Of a stretch of 64,000 nucleotides of DNA, positions 1 to 8,100 are shown piece after piece. The notes under the pieces were generated by a model. It was given only the letters and a program-made list of their open reading frames with translations. It was not told where the DNA came from and did no database searches. The stretch spans positions 434,001-498,000 of the forward strand of contig NZ_JAKRFZ010000003.1 in assembly GCF_022347765.1 (NCBI RefSeq), in the 5' to 3' direction. Each line of letters starts with the position of its first letter. The first letter of the stretch is position 1. The stretch comes from Pseudoalteromonas sp. OOF1S-7 (GTDB lineage: Bacteria > Pseudomonadota > Gammaproteobacteria > Enterobacterales > Alteromonadaceae). The position numbers and the translations under genes were made by a program.

Positions 1-1550
1 GCGTAGGCAATCTGGCCTTTTACACTAAACGGCAGCTCCACAACAAACTCACTGCCCATTCCTATGTCTGAGCTGACGTGAATGGAACCCAGCATCAGTT
101 CAACCAAACTTTTACAGATAGACAAACCAAGCCCCGTACCGCCGTATTCACGAGTAATTGACCCTTCGGCCTGAATAAAGGGATTAAAAATCTCTCGTAG
201 TTGCGCCTGCGTCATCCCTTTACCATTATCGGTTACAGTAAAACGCAAGGTGTAGTGTTCTGACGTGTTTTGCGCGACTTCCACGGCAATTTTCACAAAG
301 CCACGCTTTGCATCATCGGTGGTGGTGAATTTAATCGCATTACTGCACAGGTTATATAACACCTGACGAACCCGCACTGCATCACCGACCAGGTTGTTAG
401 GAATGTCTGGCGCAATAGCCAGTTGTAGATCCAGCTTACGCTTTCTTGCCACAGATGAGAGGACCCTGGCCACTTCTTCAATCGTCTCGGCGACGGAAAA
501 GACGCTGTTGTCCATCTGCAACTTGCCGGCTTCAATTTTAGAGAAGTCGAGAATGTCATCCAGTATACCCAATAATGAAAAGGCAGAGTCACGAATAATC
601 GTTGTCAGACGATGTTGGGCTCCATCCAGTTCGGTTTGGCGCAGTAAATCTATGGTACCTATGACCCCATTCATCGGGGTTCTGATCTCATGGCTCATGG
701 TGGCCAGGAAAGTGGTCTTCGCTTCACTGGCTCGTTCTGCATTCAGTGTGGCTTTTTCCAGTGCCAGGGTGCGGGCCTGCACTTCAGATTCCAAACTGGT
801 CTGTAGTTGTTTGAGCTCTCTCTGCGCCGCCTGGTTGCCCTGGATGATGTCACGGATTTGGTTGATTAACTGATTTATGCCCACGGCAGTTTTCGACAGC
901 CCAAAACTCAGCTTTTCAGTGATATGAATATCGTAGGACTTTTGATCAAGCAGATGCTGTAGTTCTTCATTGAGCTCTGTCAGGTCTTTACTCAGACGAC
1001 CGATGATCTGGCGCTTGAGGAAAATACCAAAGGCGATAGTCAGTAACAAAGCACAAACGGCCAGGATGATGCTGGTCACAGGCGTGGCAGCCGATACGGG
1101 TTGTTTGGGGGCGTATCTTAAGATGAGTTCACCGACTGGTAAATCATCCAGCACCAGGGGTTGGTGAACAACAAGTTCTCCTCCCTGATCGACTTTGGCT
1201 TGTCGCTTTATCGGTGCGATGCTCTGCTCATTGCTTTGATATACTAAGCTGGCTTGACCAATACCACTGTCACTATATAGGTATAGCTCGATGTCCGGGT
1301 TGCTGGCCTCGAATGCTGAAAGAATTTGCTTGGCATAGTTATAGCCCAGCTTCATCATGGAATGTGATAAAGGTGTTGAGATGTCTTTTGCCAGCAACAC
1401 AAGGTCGGGCCGCTTATTGGGGTCGGTTATATTCTGGTGCTTATCAGGCCAGATAAATGCAGCGGCAGCAGAGATTGCTGCAATAATGATAGTTACGACA
1501 ATAAACAGTGGCACGAAGCCCTTGATATTCGTTTGAGACGAGTTTTCCAT
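1..1550 (-). CDS. Membrane histidine kinase, hybrid-type N-terminal part (3' end outside window)
   Basis: Sensor kinase read on the minus strand from ATG at 1550 and still open at base 1, so only about 516 residues are visible. A first membrane helix lies near residues 10-31, a periplasmic sensor region of about 115 residues follows, and a second helix lies near 150-170. The dimerisation/phosphoacceptor box reads ATMSHEIRTPMNG near residue 285, with the His intact. The ATPase domain shows an N box (NLCSNAIKFT), a G1 box (DNGKGM) and a G2 box (GGTGLGLSI). This layout is typical of hybrid kinases with receiver domains after the ATPase domain, but that part is not in the window. The sensed signal is unknown. 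Confidence 0.88.
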   Translation of the reverse strand, partial: MENSSQTNIKGFVPLFIVVTIIIAAISAAAAFIWPDKHQNITDPNKRPDLVLLAKDISTPLSHSMMKLGYNYAKQILSAFEASNPDIELYLYSDSGIGQASLVYQSNEQSIAPIKRQAKVDQGGELVVHQPLVLDDLPVGELILRYAPKQPVSAATPVTSIILAVCALLLTIAFGIFLKRQIIGRLSKDLTELNEELQHLLDQKSYDIHITEKLSFGLSKTAVGINQLINQIRDIIQGNQAAQRELKQLQTSLESEVQARTLALEKATLNAERASEAKTTFLATMSHEIRTPMNGVIGTIDLLRQTELDGAQHRLTTIIRDSAFSLLGILDDILDFSKIEAGKLQMDNSVFSVAETIEEVARVLSSVARKRKLDLQLAIAPDIPNNLVGDAVRVRQVLYNLCSNAIKFTTTDDAKRGFVKIAVEVAQNTSEHYTLRFTVTDNGKGMTQAQLREIFNPFIQAEGSITREYGGTGLGLSICKSLVELMLGSIHVSSDIGMGSEFVVELPFSVKGQIAY

Positions 1551-1763
1551 TATATGATTCCGGACCCAACTTTTGTGCTATGTTTCTTTGTTGGATGCAA
1601 TCCTACCACCTATGCTGGATGAATTCTCCCCGTTTTTGCCCACCACAGGCGATAAAACGGCGTGATAAAGTGCTTTAAAATACCAAATACAGAGGGAAAT
1701 TTAAGCGATTAGCTGTGTTTTGCCGGAATAGTGGTCAGTCGAACACTGAGTTTAAAAAAAAAG

Positions 1764-1794
1764 TTGACTTAACAAGGCAAAACCCGTTTAATAC
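1764..1794 (+). promoter_or_regulatory. Promoter of the tRNA operon
   Basis: TTGACT at 1764-1769 and TTTAAT at 1787-1792 are separated by 17 bases. They are followed by a GC-rich discriminator (CGCCGCACG) directly before the first tRNA at 1802. GC-rich discriminators are typical of stable RNA promoters under stringent (ppGpp/DksA) control. An A-tract just upstream (1754-1762) could act as an UP element. Confidence 0.7.
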
Positions 1795-1801
1795 GCCGCA
1801 C

Positions 1802-1877
1802 GCCCAGATAGCTCAGTCGGTAGAGCAGAGGATTGAAAATCCTCGTGTCGGTGGTTCGATTCCGCCTCTGGGCACCA
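1802..1877 (+). tRNA. tRNA-Phe (GAA), first copy
   Basis: A 76-base cloverleaf including an encoded CCA end. The acceptor stem is GCCCAGA/TCTGGGC, the anticodon loop holds GAA at 1835-1837, and the T-loop is TTCGATT. It is the first gene of the tRNA operon and lies just behind the promoter. Confidence 0.97.
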
Positions 1878-1889
1878 TTTTAAAAGGTG

Positions 1890-1941
1890 TGCCTGACTTA
1901 ATCAGTTGGGTGAGATTAGACCGAAGCAACGCTTCGCAGCT
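1890..1941 (+). pseudogene. Decayed tRNA-Thr 5' fragment and duplicated spacer
   Basis: The bases at 1890-1914 resemble the 5' half of tRNA-Thr (GCCGACTTAGCTCAGTTGG) with small insertions and deletions, and no anticodon or 3' half follows. The next 23 bases (1919-1941, GACCGAAGCAACGCTTCGCAGCT region) recur at 2311-2333 behind another broken tRNA. It looks like debris from unequal recombination between tRNA repeats. Confidence 0.5.
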
Positions 1942-2017
1942 AATCGAACGCGAGACAGGACGTCGAGCCGGAACGCTGCTTCAGGATGAATTATACAGCA
2001 CAATATAACCAGTTTTT

Positions 2018-2093
2018 GCCCAGATAGCTCAGTCGGTAGAGCAGAGGATTGAAAATCCTCGTGTCGGTGGTTCGATTCCGCCTCTGGGCACCA
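2018..2093 (+). tRNA. tRNA-Phe (GAA), second copy
   Basis: Identical to the first tRNA-Phe over all 76 bases including CCA. It is preceded by a leader (CACAATATAACCAGTTTT) that also precedes the copy at 2414 and the broken copy at 2289. Confidence 0.97.
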
Positions 2094-2104
2094 TTATTAA
2101 GTGT

Positions 2105-2180
<76 letters not shown>

Positions 2181-2288
2181 TTTATTAACTCATATTTGAG
2201 TTCGACTGAAATGATAAAGTTTCGGTCACTATCAAGACATTGTCTTGATATGCGTTTTACTGAAGAACGCACAATATAACCAGTTTTA

Positions 2289-2333
2289 GCCCAGATAGCT
2301 CAGTTGGGCGAAACAAGACCGAAGCAACGCTTC
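2289..2333 (+). pseudogene. Truncated tRNA-Phe 5' fragment
   Basis: The first 19 bases match tRNA-Phe (GCCCAGATAGCTCAGT) up to the D-loop. The sequence then switches to the same spacer that follows the tRNA-Thr relic at 1919-1941. There is no anticodon arm or acceptor 3' strand. It cannot be a functional tRNA. Its intact leader suggests it arose by recombination within the operon. Confidence 0.65.
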
Positions 2334-2413
2334 GCAGCTTGTTGAGGTGGAGTCAGGACGACGACAGGCCACCGCTTCATGGACGAAAGAGTAGCACAAT
2401 ATAACCAGTTTTA

Positions 2414-2489
2414 GCCCAGATAGCTCAGTCGGTAGAGCAGAGGATTGAAAATCCTCGTGTCGGTGGTTCGATTCCGCCTCTGGGCACCA
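2414..2489 (+). tRNA. tRNA-Phe (GAA), third copy
   Basis: Identical to the other tRNA-Phe genes, with encoded CCA. It belongs to the same operon and is followed after 14 bases by tRNA-Thr. Confidence 0.97.
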
Positions 2490-2503
2490 TTATTAAAAGG
2501 TGC

Positions 2504-2579
<76 letters not shown>

Positions 2580-2584
2580 TTTAA

Positions 2585-2660
2585 GCCCAGATAGCTCAGT
2601 CGGTAGAGCAGAGGATTGAAAATCCTCGTGTCGGTGGTTCGATTCCGCCTCTGGGCACCA
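2585..2660 (+). tRNA. tRNA-Phe (GAA), fourth copy
   Basis: Identical to the other three tRNA-Phe genes. It is the last intact tRNA of the operon. Its 3' end abuts the first 181-bp repeat, and its last 17 bases (TCCGCCTCTGGGCACCA) recur at the end of each repeat unit. Confidence 0.97.
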
Positions 2661-2666
2661 TTATTG

Positions 2667-2693
2667 AAAAGCCCTGCATTAGCGGGGCTTTTT
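2667..2693 (+). terminator. Rho-independent terminator in repeat unit 1
   Basis: Stem AAAAGCCCTGC with GCGGGGCTTTTT around an ATTA loop, seven bases behind the last tRNA-Phe. One T-G wobble in the stem. Confidence 0.85.
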
Positions 2694-2847
2694 ACTTTCT
2701 GCTCCAAATTAAATGAGTTGGCGTAATCGAACACACCTGCGGGTGGTTCGATGATGAAATACGTCCTTGTATTTCACCGCAAGCGGCCAGCTAAAGCTGT
2801 TCAAAGTGGTTCCGGACCACTTTGTCCGCCTCTGGGCACCATTATTG

Positions 2848-2874
2848 AAAAGCCCCGCATTAGCGGGGCTTTTT
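2848..2874 (+). terminator. Rho-independent terminator in repeat unit 2
   Basis: AAAAGCCCCGC-ATTA-GCGGGGCTTTTT, a perfect stem. It follows the tRNA-Phe 3' remnant that ends unit 1. Confidence 0.85.
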
Positions 2875-3028
2875 ACTTTCTGCTCCAAATTAAATGAGTT
2901 GGCGTAATCGAACACGCCTGCGGGTGGTTCGATGATGAAATACGTCCTTGTATTTCACCGCAAGCGGCCAGCTAAAGCTGTTCAAAGTGGTTCCGGACCA
3001 CTTTGTCCGCCTCTGGGCACCATTATTG

Positions 3029-3055
3029 AAAAACCCCGCATTAGCGGGGCTTTTT
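3029..3055 (+). terminator. Rho-independent terminator in repeat unit 3
   Basis: Same hairpin as the others with one base changed in the 5' arm (AAAACCCCGC), so the stem is one pair shorter; the T-run is intact. Confidence 0.8.
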
Positions 3056-3209
3056 ACTTTCTGCTCCAAATTAAATGAGTTGGCGTAATCGAACACGCCT
3101 GCGGGTGGTTCGATGATGAAATACGTCCTTGTATTTCACCGCAAGCGGCCAGCTAAAGCTGTTCAAAGTGGTTCCGGACCACTTTGTCCGCCTCTGGGCA
3201 CCATTATTG

Positions 3210-3236
3210 AAAAGCCTCGCATTAGCGGGGCTTTTT
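3210..3236 (+). terminator. Final terminator of the tRNA operon and repeat array
   Basis: AAAAGCCTCGC-ATTA-GCGGGGCTTTTT with one T-G wobble, behind the third tRNA-Phe 3' remnant. Similarity to the repeat unit ends right after it. Nothing else is recognisable before the gene at 3377. Confidence 0.85.
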
Positions 3237-3376
3237 CATTTCTGATGCTAAGTAATTGCGGATTGGCGAAATTACACAGACCAGCAGAACGATTGATTTA
3301 AGCCTTTGCACATCAAACCATGACTTTGTCACTACTTTGCTCATATACTTAACCTAGCAAGTAGTAATGGTTTGTT

Positions 3377-3634
3377 ATGGAACAGATTGAGATATTCGAG
3401 ATCCCCAGTCCGTGTCGTGGGATTTGTGAAGTGAATAATCGGGGTTATTGCAAGGGGTGCTTTCGCAGTCGCGAAGAGCGCTTTCATTGGCATGCGCTGA
3501 GCGAGCAGCAAAAACGTAAGGTGATTGAGCTATGTGCGCAACGGCAAAAACGTGTGATGGCCGCGAAGAAACGTTGCTCAGATACTCAGCCAACTGACCG
3601 CCCACAGCATGGAGATCAGGAAGACCTTTTTTAA
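3377..3634 (+). CDS. DUF1289 family small cysteine protein
   Basis: An 85-residue protein with the DUF1289 pattern in its first half: SPCRGICEVNNRGYCKGCFRSREE, followed by W-x-x-L-S-E-Q-Q-K-R-K-V. Four conserved cysteines (C-x3-C, then C-x2-C) could bind a metal or an Fe-S cluster; this is suggested for the family, not shown. The C-terminal third is basic and then polar, probably disordered. It overlaps the convergent downstream gene by four bases. No strong ribosome binding site is visible before the ATG. Function is unknown. Confidence 0.85.
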   Translation: MEQIEIFEIPSPCRGICEVNNRGYCKGCFRSREERFHWHALSEQQKRKVIELCAQRQKRVMAAKKRCSDTQPTDRPQHGDQEDLF

Positions 3635-4317
3635 ATCTGATACTTAGTTTTTAGCATCGCTACAGTCCCTTTTTCTGCGAGCTGATGCAGCACCTCTTCC
3701 AGTAACGGGATCAATGCTTGATGTTTGCTATGCAGATAATGATAGGTCTCAATGGTTAACAAGGTCTCAATTTTAAACGACTCCAGGTCAATATCTGCCA
3801 GATGTTCACGCAAATGAAAATCTACCACCAATGCTGCCTGGACTTTGCCCTGAGTAACCAAATTAAGCTGAGTAATGTTGTTCTTTACTTCTATCAGCTG
3901 GCCGTTAAAAGGGGTACTTTGTAGGTATCGGTTTGCGACCAGATAACCGCTTTGGATAACCAAAGAATCAAGTTGTTTAAACGTGCACTCTAAACAACGG
4001 CTGAGTAGCTGCAAATTAAAGCTGTATAAAGGAAACTGCACCTGAAGTAAATTGGGGTAGGCCTGGGTTACGCCATGGATCCGTCCTAGCTGCCCATCAA
4101 GTGCGCCATTATTGGCGGCAATCAGAGCACTTTGGCGGTTAAAATCCACTACCTCTAATGTGTAGCCAAGCTGCTGATAGGCTGTTTGCAGTAACTCAAT
4201 GACGTATCTTGCCTGAGGGGTATCAGCCGGGCGATTAAAATACAGTGTGCGGTCATCTGATGATGCTATGCTTTGTGTACTCAGGCAGCATAACAATAAC
4301 AAACTGAAAATTCGCAA
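3631..4317 (-). CDS. Periplasmic solute-binding-like protein (SBP_bac_3 type)
   Basis: 228 residues with a clear signal peptide (MRIFSLLLLCCLSTQSIASS). The body resembles the small family-3 substrate-binding fold, for example TPQARYVIELLQTAYQQLGY near the start and a C-terminal LAEKGTVAMLKTKYQI. Alteromonads encode many such stand-alone proteins without an ABC permease nearby, and none is adjacent here, so transport is not certain; signalling or an orphan binding role is possible. The start is TTG at 4317 with AAGGAG five bases upstream. Ligand unknown. Confidence 0.75.
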   Translation of the reverse strand: MRIFSLLLLCCLSTQSIASSDDRTLYFNRPADTPQARYVIELLQTAYQQLGYTLEVVDFNRQSALIAANNGALDGQLGRIHGVTQAYPNLLQVQFPLYSFNLQLLSRCLECTFKQLDSLVIQSGYLVANRYLQSTPFNGQLIEVKNNITQLNLVTQGKVQAALVVDFHLREHLADIDLESFKIETLLTIETYHYLHSKHQALIPLLEEVLHQLAEKGTVAMLKTKYQI

Positions 4318-4466
4318 TGGATCTCCTTGTAAATAATTGAACTCACTTCATTTACGGTGGTTAAACAAGTACTCCCTTTAGCGCGAGTAGCACGTGTACA
4401 TCAACGGATACACCTTAGCGTAATTATGATACACTTTTTCCAAAGATTGCTGTAACCAAATTTACT

Positions 4467-4670
4467 ATGAGCTATAACCTGTGTAATTTATCGAGACACG
4501 ATAAGTATCAAATTCAACTAGAATACGAAGCGTCTTTCTGGGCTTATCAAATCAAACGCGGCAAGAACAGTCGTGAGGCCATTTATGATGCGATCAATCA
4601 ACGTCCCATGTCAGAGCAGGCGATGTTGAAAGAAAAGTTTGAGTTTTACCTGGGGCTGATGCTGGCTTAG
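4467..4670 (+). CDS. DUF3283-like small protein
   Basis: A 67-residue protein starting MSYNLCNLSRHDKYQIQLEYEA. It resembles DUF3283 proteins of Vibrio and Alteromonadales; I assign it from memory of that family. It has no signal peptide, membrane helix or cysteine motif. Its stop codon is two bases before the ATG of the acetyltransferase gene, so the two are probably translated together. Function unknown. Confidence 0.65.
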   Translation: MSYNLCNLSRHDKYQIQLEYEASFWAYQIKRGKNSREAIYDAINQRPMSEQAMLKEKFEFYLGLMLA

Positions 4671-4672
4671 CC

Positions 4673-5116
4673 ATGAAGGTTGTCGCTCAGGTATTGCCGG
4701 CTTTGCAAACGCCGCTTGTGAATAAGTTTTATCAGGCCCATAAGGCCAGGGGGAAGGCCACCCGTCAGGATGAAAACTGGGTGCTCAAAGGCACGGAGAT
4801 TGTTGCGGCGTGCAGGGTACAGCGCATAGCGGGTCATCACTTTTTGTCCACAGTGTTAGTGGCACCTGAGCAGCGAGGCAAGGGGTGTGCCCGGGCACTA
4901 CTGGATGCTGTGTTAGCAGCGCAATCAAGCGTGTTGTATACCTTTGCTTATCGTCACTTGAGAGCCTTTTATGAAGGCCTGGGCTTTGTGATGATAGAAC
5001 CCGTAGCTCTGCCTCAGGGATTGGCAGAAAAGTATCACATTTATGTTGCACAAGGCCGACAGATCCAGGCGATGCAATATATTAACCCTGATCAGAATCG
5101 ACTATGTTGCGAATAA
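4673..5116 (+). CDS. GNAT family N-acetyltransferase
   Basis: 147 residues with the GNAT acetyl-CoA binding motif (LVAPEQRGKGCARALLDAVL, residues about 62-81) and the C-terminal pattern Y-x-x-L-G-F typical of the fold (FYEGLGFVMIEP). It lies in a three-gene run: two bases behind the DUF3283-like gene and overlapping the start of the large propeller protein by 13 bases, suggesting translational coupling. Substrate cannot be told from sequence. Confidence 0.85.
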   Translation: MKVVAQVLPALQTPLVNKFYQAHKARGKATRQDENWVLKGTEIVAACRVQRIAGHHFLSTVLVAPEQRGKGCARALLDAVLAAQSSVLYTFAYRHLRAFYEGLGFVMIEPVALPQGLAEKYHIYVAQGRQIQAMQYINPDQNRLCCE

Positions 5117-8100
5117 TCTTCTGTTTTATCCTTGCTGTTTTCACTGCAGTTACTGAGGCGCAGGTATCCCGTTTGTCTCCCGCGGAGGGCCTGTCGCAAA
5201 GCTATGTGAACACCCTGCTGATCGATGACAACGGCTATCTTTGGCTGGCAACTGAAGGGGGACTGAACCGCTATGACGGGTATCAGGTGCTGGAGGTCGG
5301 CGGGCCGAATCAGGATCTGAATAAAATGCAAATAGATCGCATCTATCAGGACGAGAATGGCATCATTTGGATAGCTTCTGGGCGCGCAGGCTTATTCAGT
5401 TACGACCCTGAGCAAGATAGCTATCGTCGATACACATCGGCGCCGGAATCTGAAGAAGATTATTTTAAAAACAGTGTATTTCAGATGCTGAGCAAGAGTG
5501 AACATGAGCTTTGGCTGGGCAGAGCACAAAATGTCGCCGTGATGGATACTCGTACGGGGGACATCACCCAAGAGATTGTATTGCCTGTAGAAGATCCTCA
5601 GATGGCGGTTCGAGGTTTGCTTAAACACGGCAACTTGTTGTTTATTGCCTCGGCTGAACGCTTGTTTGTTTACAATACCGACACCGATCAGCTCCGTGCG
5701 ATTACGCATCGTGATCAAATCACCCATCCATTTCAGACCAACACCAAGTCACTACATTTACTTGACGACGACACTTTGATTTTAGGCGCAGTGATTGGCA
5801 TGTATCAGCTGGACATTGGCGCACTGCGCCGTGACTTCGATGCTGAGGTACCCTATCAGACGCTGATTGAAGAACTGAATATTTGGCAAATTGAGCGTAG
5901 TGGCAAGCGGCTGCTGCTTGGCACAGATCATGGGCTGATGCACTACGATATTGCCAGTGGTGAGGTGCATCGCGATACGCGCCTCACCAGTAGCCGTTAT
6001 GCGGTTTCGGATAGCAGTGTGATTTATTTTATCCGCGATGATTTTGGCGGGTTTTGGGTTGCTACTAAAAAAGACGGGGCCTTTTATTTACCTGCTGAGT
6101 CACAAGGGTTTGATAATGTTCATCCTGGTTCTGTAGAGGGGCGTTTCTCTAAGGGAACTGTGTGGGGTCTGGTTGAGTACGATGGCTTTATCTGGGCAGG
6201 AACACGGGATGGCCTGACCCGCTACGATCCGCAAACGCGTACGTCCGAACAGTACCTGGCCGGGTTTTTGGGCGATGGCTTTTATCCTGAGTTTACCATT
6301 TTTGGTCTGCTCAGTTATCAGGACAAATTATGGCTCAGTAGTAATCGTGGCTTGTTTGTGTTCGAGCCAGATTCAGAGGAAATCTATCGACCTCAGGCTC
6401 AGGATAGCGCTGCCACGTCGGTGTTGTCCGGGTTTGTCAAAGGCGCCGTAATAGTAGGCGACGGACAGTTATATCTGGTAGATGAGAAAACCGGTTTTTA
6501 TGTGTTTGACATCAATACCGCCACACTCACTAAGCTGGCTAAGCTGGGGGCGGAGTTTGACCGGTTTGATCCCTTCCTGAGTTACGGTTTTTACAAGCCA
6601 CTCAGCACGCACCCTGAGGATCCGGTCTTTTACAGTGAAGGTCGGCTGTTTCGTTATGATACACAGGCACACAGGCTGGTAGAGATTTATCAGGTGCCCA
6701 AAGCACATAAACAAAGTGCGGTCGACCTGCTGAGTTATACCATCGACAAGCACAATGTGCTGTGGTTGTCATTTGCCAGACATGGTTTGGTACGTTTGAC
6801 GGCAGATGGTTATGAACAGCTGCCTATGCCTAACGAGCAGCACACCGTTACCAACAATATTTTGTATGAAATGGTTCAGGATGATGTTGGCATGATCTGG
6901 ATGTCGTCTCACCAGGGGATCTGGCGGCTGGATCCGGATAATTTCCATCTACAGGGGTTTACAACTGCTGATGGCTTGATGAGTAATGAGTTCAATGGTG
7001 GTGCATCCGTCAGGCTTGCAGATGGCCGCATTGGATATGGCTCGTTGCAGGGCTTTACGTTGTTTGACCCTAAGGTGCACCGCCCCACTAAGTCTCTGTT
7101 AAACAGAGTCAACATCACAGATGTTGACCTGATGTCGCGAGACATTTTGCCCTCCGGGCTTAAGTCATTTTCCTATATTGAGCTTAATCATGATGACATT
7201 GGGCTGGAAGTGTCTTTTTCAGCGATGGCGTTTACCCTGCAAGAGCGTATAGTCTACGAATATCAGCTCTCCGGTGAGCAGCGGATCCTTAGTCGCAACA
7301 GCAACCGGGTGGTTTTTCCAAAACTCAGTCCGGGGAATTATCGCCTCAAAGTCTGGGCGAAAGATCCGCTAACGGGCGATTACACGCCACCTGCTCAACT
7401 GGAGATTGTGGTGCATTATCCGGTATGGCGCGCGCCCTGGGCACTGTTCTGTTATGTTTTGCTGGGCGCAGCTTTATTTGCTTTTTGGGTGCACCGGAAA
7501 AACAAAGTCGCGGGTATGATCCTGGCGGCTCATCGTGAAACACAAAACAGTGAAACGCGTTTGAAGATGGCATTGGAGGGCAGCAATTCCGGTGTTTGGG
7601 ACTGGCAATCGGGAAGCCAGTTTGTTTATCAACCTCGTTTAGTGAGCGATCTTGGTTACAACAACGAGAGCATAGTATTAGATGAATATCTTGAGCTCAT
7701 TCATCCTCAGGATCGCGCCTTGTTTCGTATCGAATGGCTGGAGTTTGTTTCAACCGAAAAAGGGTTTATTGACTGCACCTATCGTTTGCGCCATATCAAT
7801 GGGCAATGGCGCTGGTACAAGGACTACGGCAAAGTGATGGCATGGCAGGATGGAGTACCGGTGCAGGTTGCCGGAACCTATACCAACCTGACCCGGGAGC
7901 GAGTGTTTGAGGAGCGGGCCACCCTGTTTGGTGCAGCGTTTGAGCAAACCCGTGACTGGGTTATGATCTTTGACAAGCACTTGCGTATTCTGGCGTGTAA
8001 CAAGGCACTGCAGCGTGCCTTCTCTGTCAGTGCGGCGCCTTCATCCAGTACCAGTGTCACTTTGGGGCTGGAGCGTAATGTCAGGATGAAGTATCTGCGC

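Larger units (their letters stand above)
2661..3237 (+). repeat. Three 181-bp tandem repeats carrying tRNA-Phe 3' ends
   Basis: Units at 2661-2841, 2842-3022 and 3023-3203 have the same length and differ by a few bases; a fourth partial unit (3204-3237) stops after its terminator. Each unit contains, in order: a Rho-independent terminator; an inverted repeat around ATCGAAC/GTTCGAT; a hairpin GTGAAATAC-type arm pairing with GTATTTCAC; a palindrome CAAAGTGGT/ACCACTTTG; and the last 17 bases of tRNA-Phe including CCA. The tRNA T-arm seems split in the unit: GGTGGTTCGAT is separated from TCCGCCTCTGGGCACCA by about 74 bases. The design resembles the 178-bp repeats behind E. coli tyrT. Function is unknown. 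Confidence 0.9.

Noticed and set aside
2230..2250. Terminator between tRNA genes
   Set aside because: TATCAAGACA/TGTCTTGATA is a strong palindrome, but it has no T-run and intact tRNA genes follow without a new promoter. It may be a processing site.
2709..3096. Near-identical 68-codon frames on the minus strand and a plus-strand frame starting MMKYVLVFHRKRP
   Set aside because: They come from the 181-bp repeats and run through terminators and tRNA 3' ends. E. coli tyrT has a small basic protein frame in its repeats, so a translated product cannot be wholly excluded, but nothing supports it here.
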